A DNA stretch of 64,000 bases, taken from Hypsibius dujardini. Taxonomy: Eukaryota > Tardigrada > Eutardigrada > Parachela > Hypsibiidae. The DNA is taken from NCBI GenBank assembly GCA_001579985.1, contig LRSR01009443.1:1-64000 (forward strand), in the 5' to 3' direction. Every line of letters starts with the position of its first letter. Positions within the stretch are counted from its first letter, which is position 1. The notes below the pieces were generated by a model. That model searched no databases, was not told the origin of the DNA, and worked only from the letters and a program-made list of their open reading frames with translations. Shown piece after piece: positions 45,601-57,865 of the stretch. Made by a program: the position numbers and the translations under genes.

Positions 45601-47526
45601 TCGATTGTGCTCCTCCAACAAAAACTATAGCATCGATACAGAGGCAGTCTGCATAAAATATTACTGGTATTAAAAAAAGTAGATGATTCAAATCTCTGCA
45701 CTTTTTAGAGACTTCCCGATCTTACTTCGACACACATCGCAATGGAGCTCGTGGGGAAGGTTGGTAGTTCTCATCATTTGTGTATGCTCCTGAAGCAGCC
45801 CTGAATTGAACCCCCGGCGCCTTGGTAAAGGTCATTTCTGAAGCCAACGCCAGCGGCAGAAACGCGTTCAGCGGAAGGGAGTTGGCACGGAATGCACTAA
45901 ATCGTCATTTCAACCTCACGGTTGGGGAGATCTTCGTGACACCGCAGGGACAGATGCGGTATGAAACTTACGTCAGCTATTATGACACGGAATTGTCAGA
46001 TTTTAAGGTAGCATTTGAAAAGCTAAAAGTTTGGATGCTGCTTTTTGTATTAAATGTACGTTTAAAACTGGTTGCCGCGTAGGATTTCGCAAAAGGCACG
46101 GCGACTAGTAGCCTATTTCTTCTGGAAGCCATCAGTTGGATCAGGCTGGCGAAGCCTAGATGGTTCGGTCGAACAGCCTTTCCACCGGATATCCCAGTGT
46201 GTGGCCTAGATGGCAACAGTGGTCCTTGTGCCAGAGGTATGCCATTTCAAGACGACCAGAGCAAGTGCAAATGCCGTGAACAAACTGATGATCTAAAGCC
46301 GTTAAAAATAATTGGAAATTGCTGAGAAAATTGAAAATACCTGAATTCGTAGCAGACGCGATTCAAATTTGTCGAACATCTGCAAAGTGCACTGATAATA
46401 GGATCAGGGAGCCAGCCACTACCAACATACACACCGAATGAGTCGAGAAATTCGTAACAACAAGCCACTTGCAATTAGTGCGACGTATAATAGTGCTGAC
46501 GGGTACGATCTAGTAGTTGTGTTAGGGGCCATCCAAGTATTATATAAGAGAAATTTTGGCCTTTTTTTGGGTAATACACCCCCTTTCTAAATAGGGGTCC
46601 CGGCGCCCTAAGGGGCACTTGCCTACTCTCGGAGTTCTGAAAATTTCAAAACCACACATATATATACACCCTCTCTTATAAAATACTTGGATGGTCCCTA
46701 AGCTGATAACATTAGATACATGTATATATCTGTTTGATTAGATGTACAATTCCACCTAGCGACCGGACTTGGTATCGCAGTTAGCTTAACCTTGCTGGCC
46801 ACTCTTTATTCTCTCATGAAACGGTAAGGCGAAATTCTCGATTGTTTCCCACATTTCGATTAAAACTGGTAGATATGTCAAAGTTTGTACACCAACATTT
46901 ATAACCGATGTCTTTTTACGCTCATGATGCACATAGAACTACGTGGAGCTGCATGGGGTTACGTGGAGCAGCGTGGAGCTGCATGGAATTACGTGGAGCA
47001 CCATGGAGCTGCATGGAACTAAGAGGAGCTATATGGAATAACACGATGCTGGATAAAGCTGCGCGGAGCAAAAAACCCCATCAAAATCTATCAAAACCCA
47101 TCGAAAGCCCATCAAAAGCCCATCAAAAGCCATTAAATACTCATCAAAATCAGGGAAAGTAAGCGTATGGATATTTTATGGAGCCAGTGGAGCTGAATAG
47201 CCGCGGTGGGACGTGGTGGAAGAAGTCGTGAATCTCCATATTGTTTTACCTTGCTCCACGCAGCTCCACGTAGTTCCATGTGCATCACGGGCGTAAAAAA
47301 ACAGTGGGAATACATTTTGGTGCACAAACTCTGACGCAGGTGAAAACTGGAGTTCATGGTTCATAGAAGTCGTTTTTGCAGGGTCATATTGTGGATGAAC
47401 TCGGAGAACGTTGTCTGGTGGATCCTTTTAGCGGCCAACCTGGACATGCCAGGGTTGCCTGACCGTAGTCGCATGTTGGTTCAAGTTGTATGCCCGAACT
47501 CAGGCGTACGAGGCATCATGAGCTAA
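42603..47526 (+). CDS. ANF-receptor/guanylyl-cyclase-type receptor, ligand-binding domain and membrane helix; cytoplasmic part uncertain
   Basis: Exons 42603-42954 (signal peptide, start at 42603 or 42618), 43386-43449, 43532-43836, 44085-44128, 44189-44227, 44463-44651, 45831-46007, 46083-46236 and 46760-46823 join with fitting phases. The protein has periplasmic-binding-like features of ANF receptors: SLNWTRVYVSIEAERVGNSY, MVVFCRPVVLWTIL, NLTVGEIFVTPQGQ, YVSYYDTELSDF, then FPPDIPVCGLDGNSGPCAR just before the helix TGLGIAVSLTLLATLYSL. An exon near 44313-44398 (AYVGNVLYANTRD) is expected but runs into a stop before a usable donor. A piece around the FxDAxxLYA motif before 45831 is also missing. 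After the helix one exon fits (47382 onward, MNSENVVWW). It either splices at 47487 toward an unseen kinase-homology/cyclase part or ends at TAA 47524-47526, giving a short tail as in clearance receptors. A decayed gene is possible. Confidence 0.65.
46877..47336. mobile_element. MITE with TIRs of about 75 bp in the receptor's post-helix intron
   Basis: The left end (GTCAAAGTTTGTACACCAAC ... TTTTTACGCTCATGATGCAC) and the reverse complement of the right end (GTCAGAGTTTGTGCACCAAA ... TTTTTACGCCCGTGATGCAC) match over about 75 bp. The inner side has tandem GTGGAGCTGCATGG-like units. A fragment of the same end is at about 54935-54990. It sits between the exons ending 46823 and starting 47382. Confidence 0.75.
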
Positions 47527-48164
47527 TCCCCTGCTCTCTACATTTGCTCAGAGTCTCAGTTTTAATTGTTTGTGCACCCTCTGAGCATGTCCGAGTTGAA
47601 GCAGGTAAAATAATGCAAAGACTATTCGGCATGACCGTACGTACGTTGTACAAGCAGACTTGACCCAGTGGCTGACAAGGGGATTATTACCACCATTACA
47701 CGCCGAACGCAAATATTTTTGTTTTTCGTAAATACCAGGTCTCATCACTTGATTTTAAAATATATTTATATATATTTATTTATATATTTATAAATATGAG
47801 TGCTGATAATTATCAGGAGCCATGTTTGCAATCTTGTAAAGCTGAGCAATGAATCAATAAAGCATAGCTGCTGGCAATGATTGCAAGGTCATGCACAGCT
47901 GTTGACCTTCAAGGCGTGAAAAGTGACAGAAACACTGTACGATGAATACAGCTTGTGGGGGTAAGAATTTTGGACGTGCAGTGACCTCGAGTGAAGATCG
48001 GGACTATCAGCAGGGTGAATCAAGCATTGAGAGTAAAACACTTCGGCTCCATAAACGCAAACGTTTAGTACTACAGCAACTTTGAGGGGAGCAGAGTAGA
48101 GAAGAGAATAAGAATTAAAATTATGCGCGACGTCATCGTACTTACGGTATGCGTACAATACCCC

Positions 48165-48511
48165 CTACCCACTGAAATGCGCCTCAGTCTTCAATCAAGC
48201 AACTTACTAACGGATCACATGCTTAGTGATCTTCACAAATTTTCAATCAAGAGATCAATCAACCGAAAAAGCAGGCTCTTACGTTAGCCACCGGCGGAGG
48301 GTAGCCTCTCCAATTTTCTACCACCTATGATTTCTCGTAAGTTCTACCAATTCCCACTTCCTCAAGTCGAAAAACAACTGAAACTTAAAACGCCAAACGC
48401 TAGATATTTTAATAATAAAAAAGCTAGATATGAAAATTTGTGAAGATCACTAAGCATGTGATCCGTTAGTAAGTTGCTTGAATGAAGACTGAGGCGCATT
48501 TCAGTGGGTAG
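48165..48511. repeat. Fold-back repeat with 80-bp arms, one mismatch
   Basis: The left arm 48165-48244 and right arm 48432-48511 are inverted copies with a single difference (cttgattgaag against cttgaatgaag). The spacer is about 187 bp. Starts ctacccactgaaatgcgcct. No target duplication, no coding content. Confidence 0.92.
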
Positions 48512-50653
48512 TCGGTTTTTTATGCACACCTGTGGCCATATATATGGAAAACACGGTTTGCGTTACGCCTTAAAATCGCGCCGCTACAGCAGTCGCAAAA
48601 GTATGTTTCCATGCGGTAGTGCCACTGCCAGTGCCAGTGCCATACTGACACATTTGTTATAACACCCCAGAAACATCGGCTCAGAGTGGCGGACTCGGGT
48701 GCAGTACTAAGTAGGAGGAGGACGGGTTATGTTGGCGCTACTGCAAAGGAGGGGACGAAAATAAGACCCTGCTAGGGTTTTACAGTTTCTCCTCATCACG
48801 ACTGGATTGTAATGGCCACGCAATATTGGTTGCAGGTGTTAATCTGGCAAATCGTATGAATCTAAGGCCGACGGATGTGATGGCTGCCACAGCTGCGGCC
48901 GGCCGGATGCCTAGAACTATGCAACTACTTGCCCTGACGACGCGGCAGCAGGGTGTGTTAGTAGTTGTAGCTAGCTGTACTTTTAGTGTCTCGTTTGATC
49001 ATTTCTGAGAAAAGCAAACGCCTGCATTAGTAAAAATGAGTTTTGAAGAGTGTTCTGTAAGTGAAAGTGCAGGTCGGGAATAACCTGCGCTCAATAATAA
49101 GAGTTTGTGCTTGGCCCGCGCTGTTTGGTCCATCTTAATATATCGGAATTTCAGCTGTCAACGTAGGAACCATTAAAGTATTGCGTAACACTACGGAGAT
49201 GCAGATACCTTTTCAAAATCTTACGGACCCCCAAAAAAATAGGGGAAGCTTTCCTGGGCGACTGGCATGGGGGGGGGGAGGTGGCGCGGACCTCAAAAAT
49301 TCTAAACTTTCTGTTTACGCAATGCATGAATGATCCCTCGCAAGCCGCTATGCTCTGCATCCGAGGAATTGATTAAAATGCAAGGTGTTTGGTGGTGAGG
49401 TCAAAATGAACGTCTTCTCTTGTGCGAGAAGGCAAATAACTTTTCGGGGTGTTGGCCTTAGAAAAGTGCCCGAAGTCGAGTAAGGGGCTTAAGGTTTCTT
49501 AGGTAATCTTTCCAGTTCTCAACCACTCAACTAGTTCTAACGACGACAATTTACCGAATCGAAGATGAGTTTCTATATTGTTGATTTGCATAGACTTGCC
49601 ACTCGACGGAAATTGAAAAAAACATATGAAGCTGTTTTTGTTCTGCCACAGCAAGTTGGTAAGAAGAAGAAGTGGAAATTTTAAATAATCTGTCACAGAT
49701 TAAGTAATACAAGGAAGAGTAAGATTTTATTGCAGCTTAGGCCGATATGGGCAAACCTAATTTGACGTATGATTTTGTTCGTCTTTGCGTACAGATCGTC
49801 TGACGTGAAATTCGACCGAAGGTCTTTAGCCTATCTGGCACGATCAGTTAGTGTTCTACTTCTGTGTGAATGTAGCATGTGGCTTGAAAAGCACAAGACA
49901 AATCGGCGTCAAAGAGTCCACAAAATGGGCAAAAAGTTCGTGGGGAAATTTTCCTCTTCGGCGAACGGGCCGTTTTCTTCTGCCCACCATAGTCGAACTC
50001 CACAGAACAGCGCAACAATTTCCCGTTGACCACTTCCAATTTGAAATCATTTTTGGACAGAGGAAAGAAAGTTTCTGAATATTCACTATCAAGAGGCGGT
50101 TGGGAAAAATGAAATTTGTGCACTGTTTCAACTACTTCAAAATGTACCGAAATGGAGATTGCACGTTGGAGCGTTTGTCGCTTTTACGGAGGTTATTCAC
50201 CCGATTTTCGAGCGAGAGCAAGAATAAAGAAAACCGTAACTCCGTTGTGAGTGCACGAGACACATCGCAATATTTTGTGCGCCGAAATGATCACGCGACT
50301 AGGGTCGTCCGCTCAATCGTCTTCGATTTCACCCGCCTTTATGAGTCGAAATAGCGGGGTATGAGGATTAAATATTCGAGCGGGGGAATTTTTCGGTCCA
50401 TGTGGTTCTTAACCACAATGTATGTGTAAGAGGCTGTATGAAAATCGAATTTCAGTTATTGCTTCGTTTGTCAACCTCTTTGGCCATCTTGCCCTCTTTG
50501 TCGCATAAATGGAACACAATCTCATTTGAACTTAGAACTAAAAACCTCTCTCCACTTCCCTCAACGGGATGCTTCATACTGCAAAACTCTTTGTCTTGGG
50601 AAGACCTTAACGTCATCCCCTAACACCTAAAAGGGATCCGTTGTCTAAAAGTA
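48512..50653. other. Intergenic, no gene recognised
   Basis: Overlapping open frames near 48826-49008 and 49769-50131 are on both strands and are not recognisable. A G-run sits at 49270-49280. No exon of the kinase-homology or cyclase domain expected downstream of the ANF-type receptor is evident. Confidence 0.4.
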
Positions 50654-51125
50654 CAGGGATTTTGCCAAATTATGCACGGTTTCGACTCCTTTCTTGCGCA
50701 ACTTTTTTTTCGCCCTGAAAACTTGCTAAGACAACTAGTTTCAGGCATGATGAACTCAGAGCACGTAGTATACTAAATTCAAAAAAACCAACGGTATCAA
50801 AAGTTTGAAATTTGGGGAGAAAATTATATTTGAATCAACACACCTGGCAAAGCACCAAATTCCAAATTATGCACCCCATCAGGTAAACATGTACGCTCTT
50901 ATGGAGTTTTGTCATTTCAGGGTTCTTTCACTCCGCATTTGTTTGTATGTTTAGTGGGCATAATTACGGCGCTCCGAGTACATAACAAGATTTGCAACAT
51001 ATTGCCATATTTTTTTAGCCTTCACCTGGCCGAATTGGTTGGATCGTTACAGAATTATGAGGATTAAATTGACGATGCAAAATTAAACCTCTTTTTCGGC
51101 CGTGCATAATTAGGCAAAATCCCTG
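50654..51125. mobile_element. Tc1/mariner-type MITE, 472 bp
   Basis: Terminal inverted repeats CAGGGATTTTGCCAAATTAT and (reverse complement of the right end) CAGGGATTTTGCCTAATTAT, about 26 bp with one mismatch. TA stands outside both ends (50652-50653, 51126-51127), the TA target duplication of Tc1/mariner elements. Non-coding interior. Confidence 0.9.
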
Positions 51126-51348
51126 TAGGTTAGTCTGAATGATCGAGAAGAACGAGATTTTTGATGATGCTTGAACTTACCGGTAATGTTTCTGAATAGA
51201 AATAGGGCTTCTTGCTTGTTCGGCTCGAAATACGGTGCCAGTTATTGTAAATATATCACATAACTCCAATGAGAGAAATAAGCAGTGAATTTAGTTGATA
51301 ACAACTTCGAACTATAAACTCGGAAGACCATCCGTCGATAGCTTCAGC

Positions 51349-53044
51349 TCAACGAAAGCAACGAAAATATGAACGTATCTCGGCACGAAGGTCTTTAAGA
51401 AATACGACGTACGCAATCGGCTCAGCTATAAGTAGCAGCATGCTTAAAATAAGGGCGAAACTATAGCTGTCGATGTACTCCTGTACAGCCACACCTACGT
51501 ACTGCTGCATCAATACCGACGGAACAGTTGTGGAGATCCAACAACCAATCTGCATGCCCATTAACCACAGGACCAACCAGAGTTCGGCTCGAAATCTCCT
51601 TTCTCGCTCTGCTTTTAAGTTGCGTTGTACCGGTGGCCGTCGGTTTCTTACTAACGAAGCCATCCTAATGTTCCCACTGGCTGTGTTAGAGACAAGACTG
51701 TTCGTAAACGATGGTGCAATCGTGCTGAGGACCTTTCGACGACGCTTCCAGACCATGTACAGGAGCCCGGGCGTAAGTACGACCAACAGAGTCCGTGGAA
51801 CATAGGTCAGAGCGAACCGTGCGACAAGTTGATAACCCTGTAATAACATGATCAAATAAGTTTTGACTAATATTAGCATCTGATTGCTTTGTCCCTAACG
51901 ACCAGTCTGTCAGCCAGTCCTGCTGCCGATTGGGAGGCATCTCGTTTATTGGGGTGGGTTGATTATTCTGGGGGTCGGTAAGGCGTTTAGTCGGACCGTT
52001 GGGCAATTGGTCTATGGTCGGACTGACGGTCTGTCGAACGGACGGTCGGATGGTTGGCCGATCAGACTGATGGTCGGACGGACGGACGGTCAGACGGACT
52101 GAGGGACGGACGGTGGGTCGGTCGGTCGGATGGATGGACGGACGGACGGTCGGTCGAACGAGCGTACAGTCGGACGGACGGACGGACAGACAGTTGAACG
52201 GATGAACAAACGGTCGGTGGACGAATGGACGAACGGTAGGGCGGGCGATTTGAAGAACCGCTGGTTGGACGGAGGGTCGGGCAGACGGTCAGACGGACGG
52301 TCAAACGAACAGACCGACAAACTGAATTTGAGACGATGGTTTGGTTTTTCTTCTGGCGCACGCGATTCGAAATTCCTATCGTCCGACTGTTGGTCCGGTC
52401 GAACAGCCATCAAGTAGTACGTGTCTGTGCATGCATCTATCGGTACGTACCATCAAAGTTTTGATGTAAGTGCAGTATCGCATGGGGTATGCTATGACCA
52501 TCGTCTCTGTGTACGTGATGTCGGTGATGAAAATAGGCAAGTACCACGCCAGGGTATAAGCCAAAGAGATCAATGTCGCCGTCATGCCAAATTTGACAGT
52601 TTTTGTGCGGTACCACACTGGAACCAGCAGAGCTAACCAGCGATCAAAGCAGATAATTAGCTGTTGATGTCCAGGCATGCTGATCTGCAATGTCCACTGA
52701 AAGAAATTGTAGGCACCGCAGAAATATTTATTTCCGTAATATGCTTCGCGGTGGAGAAGGTTAGCCAGGGCGAAGGGATCATTGATGGCGGCATATAGGA
52801 GGTTGATGATGGTCATGTTGATCACGTGAATACTGAAGGGATTGATGAGGCGACGCGGTCCGCGGTAGAACACTACGAGGATGGCAAGGTTGAGGACGCA
52901 TGCGAGGCTGGTGATTCCCACGCCGGCCCAGCTGGCGATGTACAGTTCGTGGGATAAGCGGATGGCAGTTGCATTTGAGCCTAAAGGAGCTTTGATCCTG
53001 GATGCATTGTGTAGGCTCAGATTTTGCTGAGAGATTTCAGCCAT
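51349..53044 (-). CDS. Orphan rhodopsin-like GPCR C, two exons
   Basis: Exon 1 is 53044-52451 (198 codons) and exon 2 is 51837-51349 (162 codons plus stop). Donor atg|gtacgt, acceptor ttacag|ggttat, phase 0; intron 613 bp. Predicted 360 residues. N-glycosylation sites NLS, NAS and NAT precede TM1 (ASWAGVGITSLACVLNLAIL). TM3 ends CFDRWLALLVPVWYR, so the DRY box reads DRW. The extracellular loop 2 cysteine is in RYCTYIKT. TM5 holds YVPRTLLVVLTPGLLYMVW. Intracellular loop 3 is long and basic. TM7 ends AEPIAYVVFLKDL, with EPIAY in place of NPxxY. The intron sits before TM5, the same place and phase as in GPCRs A and B. A truncated relative lies at 63631 on the other strand. Confidence 0.88.
52010..52325. 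repeat. GGAC/GGTC tetranucleotide array in the intron of GPCR C
   Basis: Degenerate ggac, ggtc and cggt units fill about half of the intron 51838-52450. Related to the TGTC-type arrays elsewhere in the window. Confidence 0.85.
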
Positions 53045-55933
53045 ATTGTTATCTTTTTTTGGTATAATTTATTGAACTGCTTTGACGGAAGGAAAGGTAT
53101 TATGTATTGGTCGTCGGATACGATACCGCGAAGATTCGATTGATAAGAATCGGGTAAAGGTCACTCAGACGTCATTGGTTTGAACAAAGTCACACAGGAT
53201 TTTGAGAAGGAATACTGTTTTAATAATTTAAATGTCTAGCTCTACCAAAAAGCATATTACAGTAGCTCTCTCACGCTTCATAAATGGAACTGCGAGCATT
53301 GCTAGGGAGGTACATACGGCGTCCCTCAGGGTGCAGGGTATATTTGGAGCTTTCACGTGGCCTGAAATTTCGGTATTTGGGAGAGGCAAAAACATCATAT
53401 CATAAGAGACGGTCCATCACAAGATTCTTACTCATCCTGAATCTTAAGAGGTCGCATGCCATTTCAGTCATATGTCGAATGTGTCATGGACGATCACAAT
53501 CGCACCGCGCTGTTGCTTTGTAGCCCTTTATTGTTCCGATATTTTGTAATACACAGCAGGTGCACTGCGGGAACAGGGCCGGAAGGCGATTTGGAAAGGA
53601 ATGACCTTTGTATATATTGACATGCACGGATTAACAAAACCTGTCCCTAGTAGCAGAAAATCACAGTCGGTGCCACAGTAACGTGTAGATTTATACACGT
53701 TCGCTCAGTCTTTAACCACTGTTCTGCCTGATTTGTGGTGATTGTAGTACATTTCTTTCGGTCCGCGCTTTGTTTTTACCCTTTACACGGCTGGCGGCTG
53801 ACCTTTAGACGCCCAGACATGAAATTATCTTAAGGCAGATCTATATTCCTGCATATTGCCTGAATTATTATCTCCTGGGCTGTAAGGTGACTTTACACTT
53901 GAGATAGATACGCTAGGTCAAAACGCAAAACAATTAGAAACCCTGAAGGCGTCCTTGTAAAGTCGCTTGGATTGCAATTCACTCGTCTTTTGCTTAGAGA
54001 GTTGTCCAAATTGTAGGGTAAACTACCCAGTACGTTATGACTAGTTTCTATTACATTCTTGAATCAAAATCAAATCAAACGTCAAATGATTTCAAATTCA
54101 ACTCAAATCGAAATCAAATCAAATCAATTCCATTCAAATCGGTCTTTTTTCCTTTTGATGCCATCCTTACGGTAGGTTGCCAGGAATGTGATTGGGTTTC
54201 GGGACTGAATGGTTAGTCGATGGTTATTCGGGCCGGAAACAGAAAAAGTGGGTGAAGAACAACACATTTTCACAGATTCAAAGTCAGTCGAAACGCACCG
54301 ACCAAGAGATGGATTGACTACTTGGCGCATACATTTAGACAAGGAACATGGGCGGAACTTGGCATGCCTATTGATGAAAAGCCAAGAGACGACCTCACAT
54401 CAACCCACGCCAATATAAAAACTTCCCGGAACTCAGAGATTAAAGAGGGATTGGGAGAATAGAAGGACTGCAACAAATAAGGCAAATTTGGGAACAAAAA
54501 AAGGCAGGCAATGGTAGCTGAAATATCGGGTAGACTGGCAGAAATTCAAAATTAAAGCGAAAATAGTTAATGAAAAATCAAACAGAAAAGAAATTACCGC
54601 ATTGTATGCCAAATCTGGGCGTTCGGTACTTAGAGCGAGCACGGGTTACATATCGTCAGACACAGTTGCTAGGGAAGAACTCCTTGGGAAGCCGAACAGC
54701 TCGGACCGAAGTGACGAGCTCAACTGCCGCACCAGAGAGTGATCAGAGACCTTGTCAACGACGAATGATGGCAGTTGATCGATTCGTCGCTTTTTGTTGA
54801 ACGCATAACGAAAGATGAGTTATTCGTTAACTAACAAGTCTCTAATCCCCAGATATAGCCTTTTAAGTATATGCTTTCAATGTGTACGAGGTGAAATTTT
54901 TAATTCGGCTGACAGGCAAAACCGCGCCTCATGAGCGTAAAAAGACCTTAGTAATATATTTTGGTGTACAAAGCCTGACTTACCTAAAAAATAATTATTA
55001 AGAATATTTAGTTTAGTTTCGTTTAGTTGCAAACCACTTTTAATTTCGTTTTAGTCGAAATTGGTTGACTAGTTTTAGCTTTTTTTAGTTTTTCCATGTT
55101 GAATCTTTAGTAACTAAAATTTTTAGTTTAGTTTTATTTGTCAATTAAAAAAACTCAACGCGAAAAATTAATCACTGACAGTTTTAATTTCGTTTTGGCA
55201 TTCCTAGCCGCATTATAGAAATATTATTCTCAGATTAACGCAAGCTACACCCAATTTATTGTTTTAAACACTGATCATGACTTATACAATGTATTTCATC
55301 CGCGAGATTAACGGATTTTTCTGTAAAGTTCCAAAATTGGACGAATAACTTTACAGTTCCATTTATCTTGTTTTTAAATTTTCACTATCAAAGTGTCAAG
55401 TTTTAGGAAAGATTGAACTAATACGTCTCTGAGACTCAACTCCCAAATTCAATGACCGCAGTGAACAAAATCTTGAAGATAACGTTTTCCGAAAGCAGTT
55501 GCTAGAAGCGAAATCAGGTTTTATTTCGAGTTTGAAATTGTACTAAAAAAGTCCCGACAAAAGTAAAATTTGGATGCAATATCCTGACATCGTCTCATCC
55601 AACCGCAAGGACAGCAATTTTTGTCACAAAAAATCAATTGGAAATTATGTAAGAATGTACATTAAGTGATTGGATTTGATGAATGTTTAGATGCTGAAAA
55701 TGAAAATATTTATCACGTTTATACTTGCTTGCTCTGATTCCTTGAATGGTAAAACGTTCACTCCTCAAATAACACTGGTGCTACACGCTCTGTGCGACGT
55801 GATGTGGTCTAAACGAAACTTGATTCGACGAAGTCGTGGAGCGGTTTAAAATGTTATCTCCTGATGGTGAAAAACTAAAAAAAAAACCGAAGACGGTAAA
55901 AAGCAAATAACTTTAAACCAATAATGGAAGTGA
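53045..55933. other. Intergenic with small repeats
   Basis: Holds an ATCAA-type microsatellite (54065-54130), a fragment of the 46877-47336 element end (about 54935-54990) and a TTTAGT-rich stretch (55005-55165). No gene recognised. Confidence 0.5.
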
Positions 55934-57003
55934 TCCGCCTCCTTCCACGCCCATTTGATGCAGGCCAACTATCATGAGTGGTCAGTTCAAAAGTTAGACT
56001 TTGACCGCGCCAGGGTTGCTCACTCATTGGTCGGCTTACCCGAAATGGGCGGGATAAAACACTGTTTTTCTGTATCATTCCGGAAAGTGGCCGGACACTT
56101 GTGGTGCGACTCCTTCAAAAATGTAAAACAATTATGTTGTTTTAGCCAAATCATTAATCTATCATTTTTTTTAAACTGACAGCAATAAAATGGCAAAGTT
56201 TACTCGAATATAATAGTCAGATCATGACAGCCAATAAAAGCCCCAATTCCATATTTTTATAAAAATTGGCAGAGCCACCGCGTAGCTATGTTGAAAATTC
56301 TTTTAAAATTAAAACGATACGGTGTTTTAGGTAGATACGGATCTACTATATCACGTTTTCAGACATGTTTTTGGTTCAATACTCACAGAGTTATAAATAG
56401 ATGGGAAATCTGCCTGAAACTTAAATTGTTTTAATTTTAAAAGAAGTTTCATCCCTGCTATCCGGCCAATTTCCGGTAAGATACAGAATAGCTTCTTTTA
56501 CTAGCTGCTATGATCATGTTGTTAATATTGATTTAACTTTGGAATTTTATTCTCCGTCATTTTTGAACCAAAACCTTTCTGAAATCGGAGTATGATGGAT
56601 TAGTGATCAAAGTCAAACGCCATATTCTTGTTAAATTTTAACAAAACTTGCAACCCTGCTACCCGGCCAATTTTGATACGAGTTGAGGCTTTAATTAGCT
56701 GTTATGATCCCACGGTTATAATTTGAATAAACTTTGACGTTTTATTGCCTTGCCAGTTTTAAACCAAAAACGTTTCTGAAAACGTAATATTCGGCTCCAA
56801 CACGTTTTTGAATTTCTGAAGATTTCGCATCCCTAGTGTCCAACCACTTTCCGGAGTGAAACAGAAAAACTGTTTCGCCCCGCCCCTTTCGGGCAAACCG
56901 ATCAATGAATGAGCCACTCTGGCGTGATCAAAGTTCAACGTCAGAACCTACCATTCATGACCGTTGGCCTGCACCTAACGGGCGTAGTTAGGGGCGGTGT
57001 TAA
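55934..57003. mobile_element. Element of about 1.07 kb with long (about 135 bp) terminal inverted repeats
   Basis: 55934-56070 and the reverse complement of 56865-57003 share a colinear series of blocks: gatgcaggccaac against ggtgcaggccaac, gaccgcgccagggttgctca against gatcacgccagagtggctca, and cccgaaatgggcggg against cccgaaaggggcgggg. The interior holds two diverged direct copies of about 200 bp (56450-56645, 56650-56830), each with CCCTGCTA(T/C)CCGGCCAATTT. No transposase frame is seen. Non-autonomous. Confidence 0.75.
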
Positions 57004-57539
57004 CGCAATTTCTTCCGTTACTGTTTAAAAATCACTTGTAAAAAGCCCCAGAAAAACAACATGGGTGAGTGGGAAAAGAATTATTAACGAAAACTTGACA
57101 GGCAACGCAGTTATTGAGAAATGAATTGTACTGCTGCAGCCGTCTGAGCACGCGAGCATAGCTCGGCATAGCGTTCGGGTTTCGAGGAGAAATCCCAGTA
57201 TTTCGTTGTATAAATAATATGTATGTATATAAGTATCTGTGAGTTGCAGAATCAAGGAGATCAAATGCCTATGCTTGACAGAAAGGGTGTGGCTTCTCTA
57301 CTCCAACAAATTCGTCCTGTGCAGTAAACTAGTAGTTAAACTAGCTAGACAGCCTAGTAATACAGCCATGGTCATAGGTATTCGGGTGGAGACTTGCTTT
57401 TCCGTCTTGTCTATTCGGCTTTTCGAAAAGTTAAAAATCTCACGATAGAATTGTGTTACATGTACTTCTATACATGCCACAAGCAGAGTTCGGGCAAATT
57501 ATCGTCGTCACAAATGGTTTATGCTTAATGGGGTGTGTG

Positions 57540-57590
57540 GCAGGGGGGGGGGAGAGGTCAACCGAAACAACACCCCTGGGGGGGGGTCGG
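57540..57590. other. Two runs of nine or ten G
   Basis: Guanine runs at about 57543-57552 and 57579-57587, separated by about 26 bp. A local G-rich patch; any quadruplex role is speculation. Confidence 0.6.
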
Positions 57591-57865
57591 CCACGAAAAC
57601 TATTTTTATGCCCGGTGCGTTGGAGATAACGAAATCGCATCCCCGATTTCGCATAATATCATCTCCCGTGCGAGTTTGCGTTGTTAGCGTAAAGTCACGT
57701 TGAAACCACACCAGAAATGTTGTTGTTATATCTATGCCCATTTTAATCATAATAAAGCCGTCAAATATCTGAGCTGTACTATACCTTTGAAACCATGCCC
57801 ACTACCGGTCATTCGTGTCTTTTCTCCCTCAATATGGTCATACAGGTTAGATTACGTTACATCCC

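Noticed and set aside
48826-49008. Possible cytoplasmic exon of the ANF-type receptor
   Set aside because: Ala/Met/Thr-rich sequence has no kinase-homology or cyclase motif, and splice signals are poor.
49769-50131. Several 75-91-codon frames on both strands
   Set aside because: Mutually overlapping, none recognisable, no codon or splice support.
52090-52417. Arg/Pro/Ser-rich frames in the intron of GPCR C
   Set aside because: Translations of the GGAC/GGTC microsatellite.
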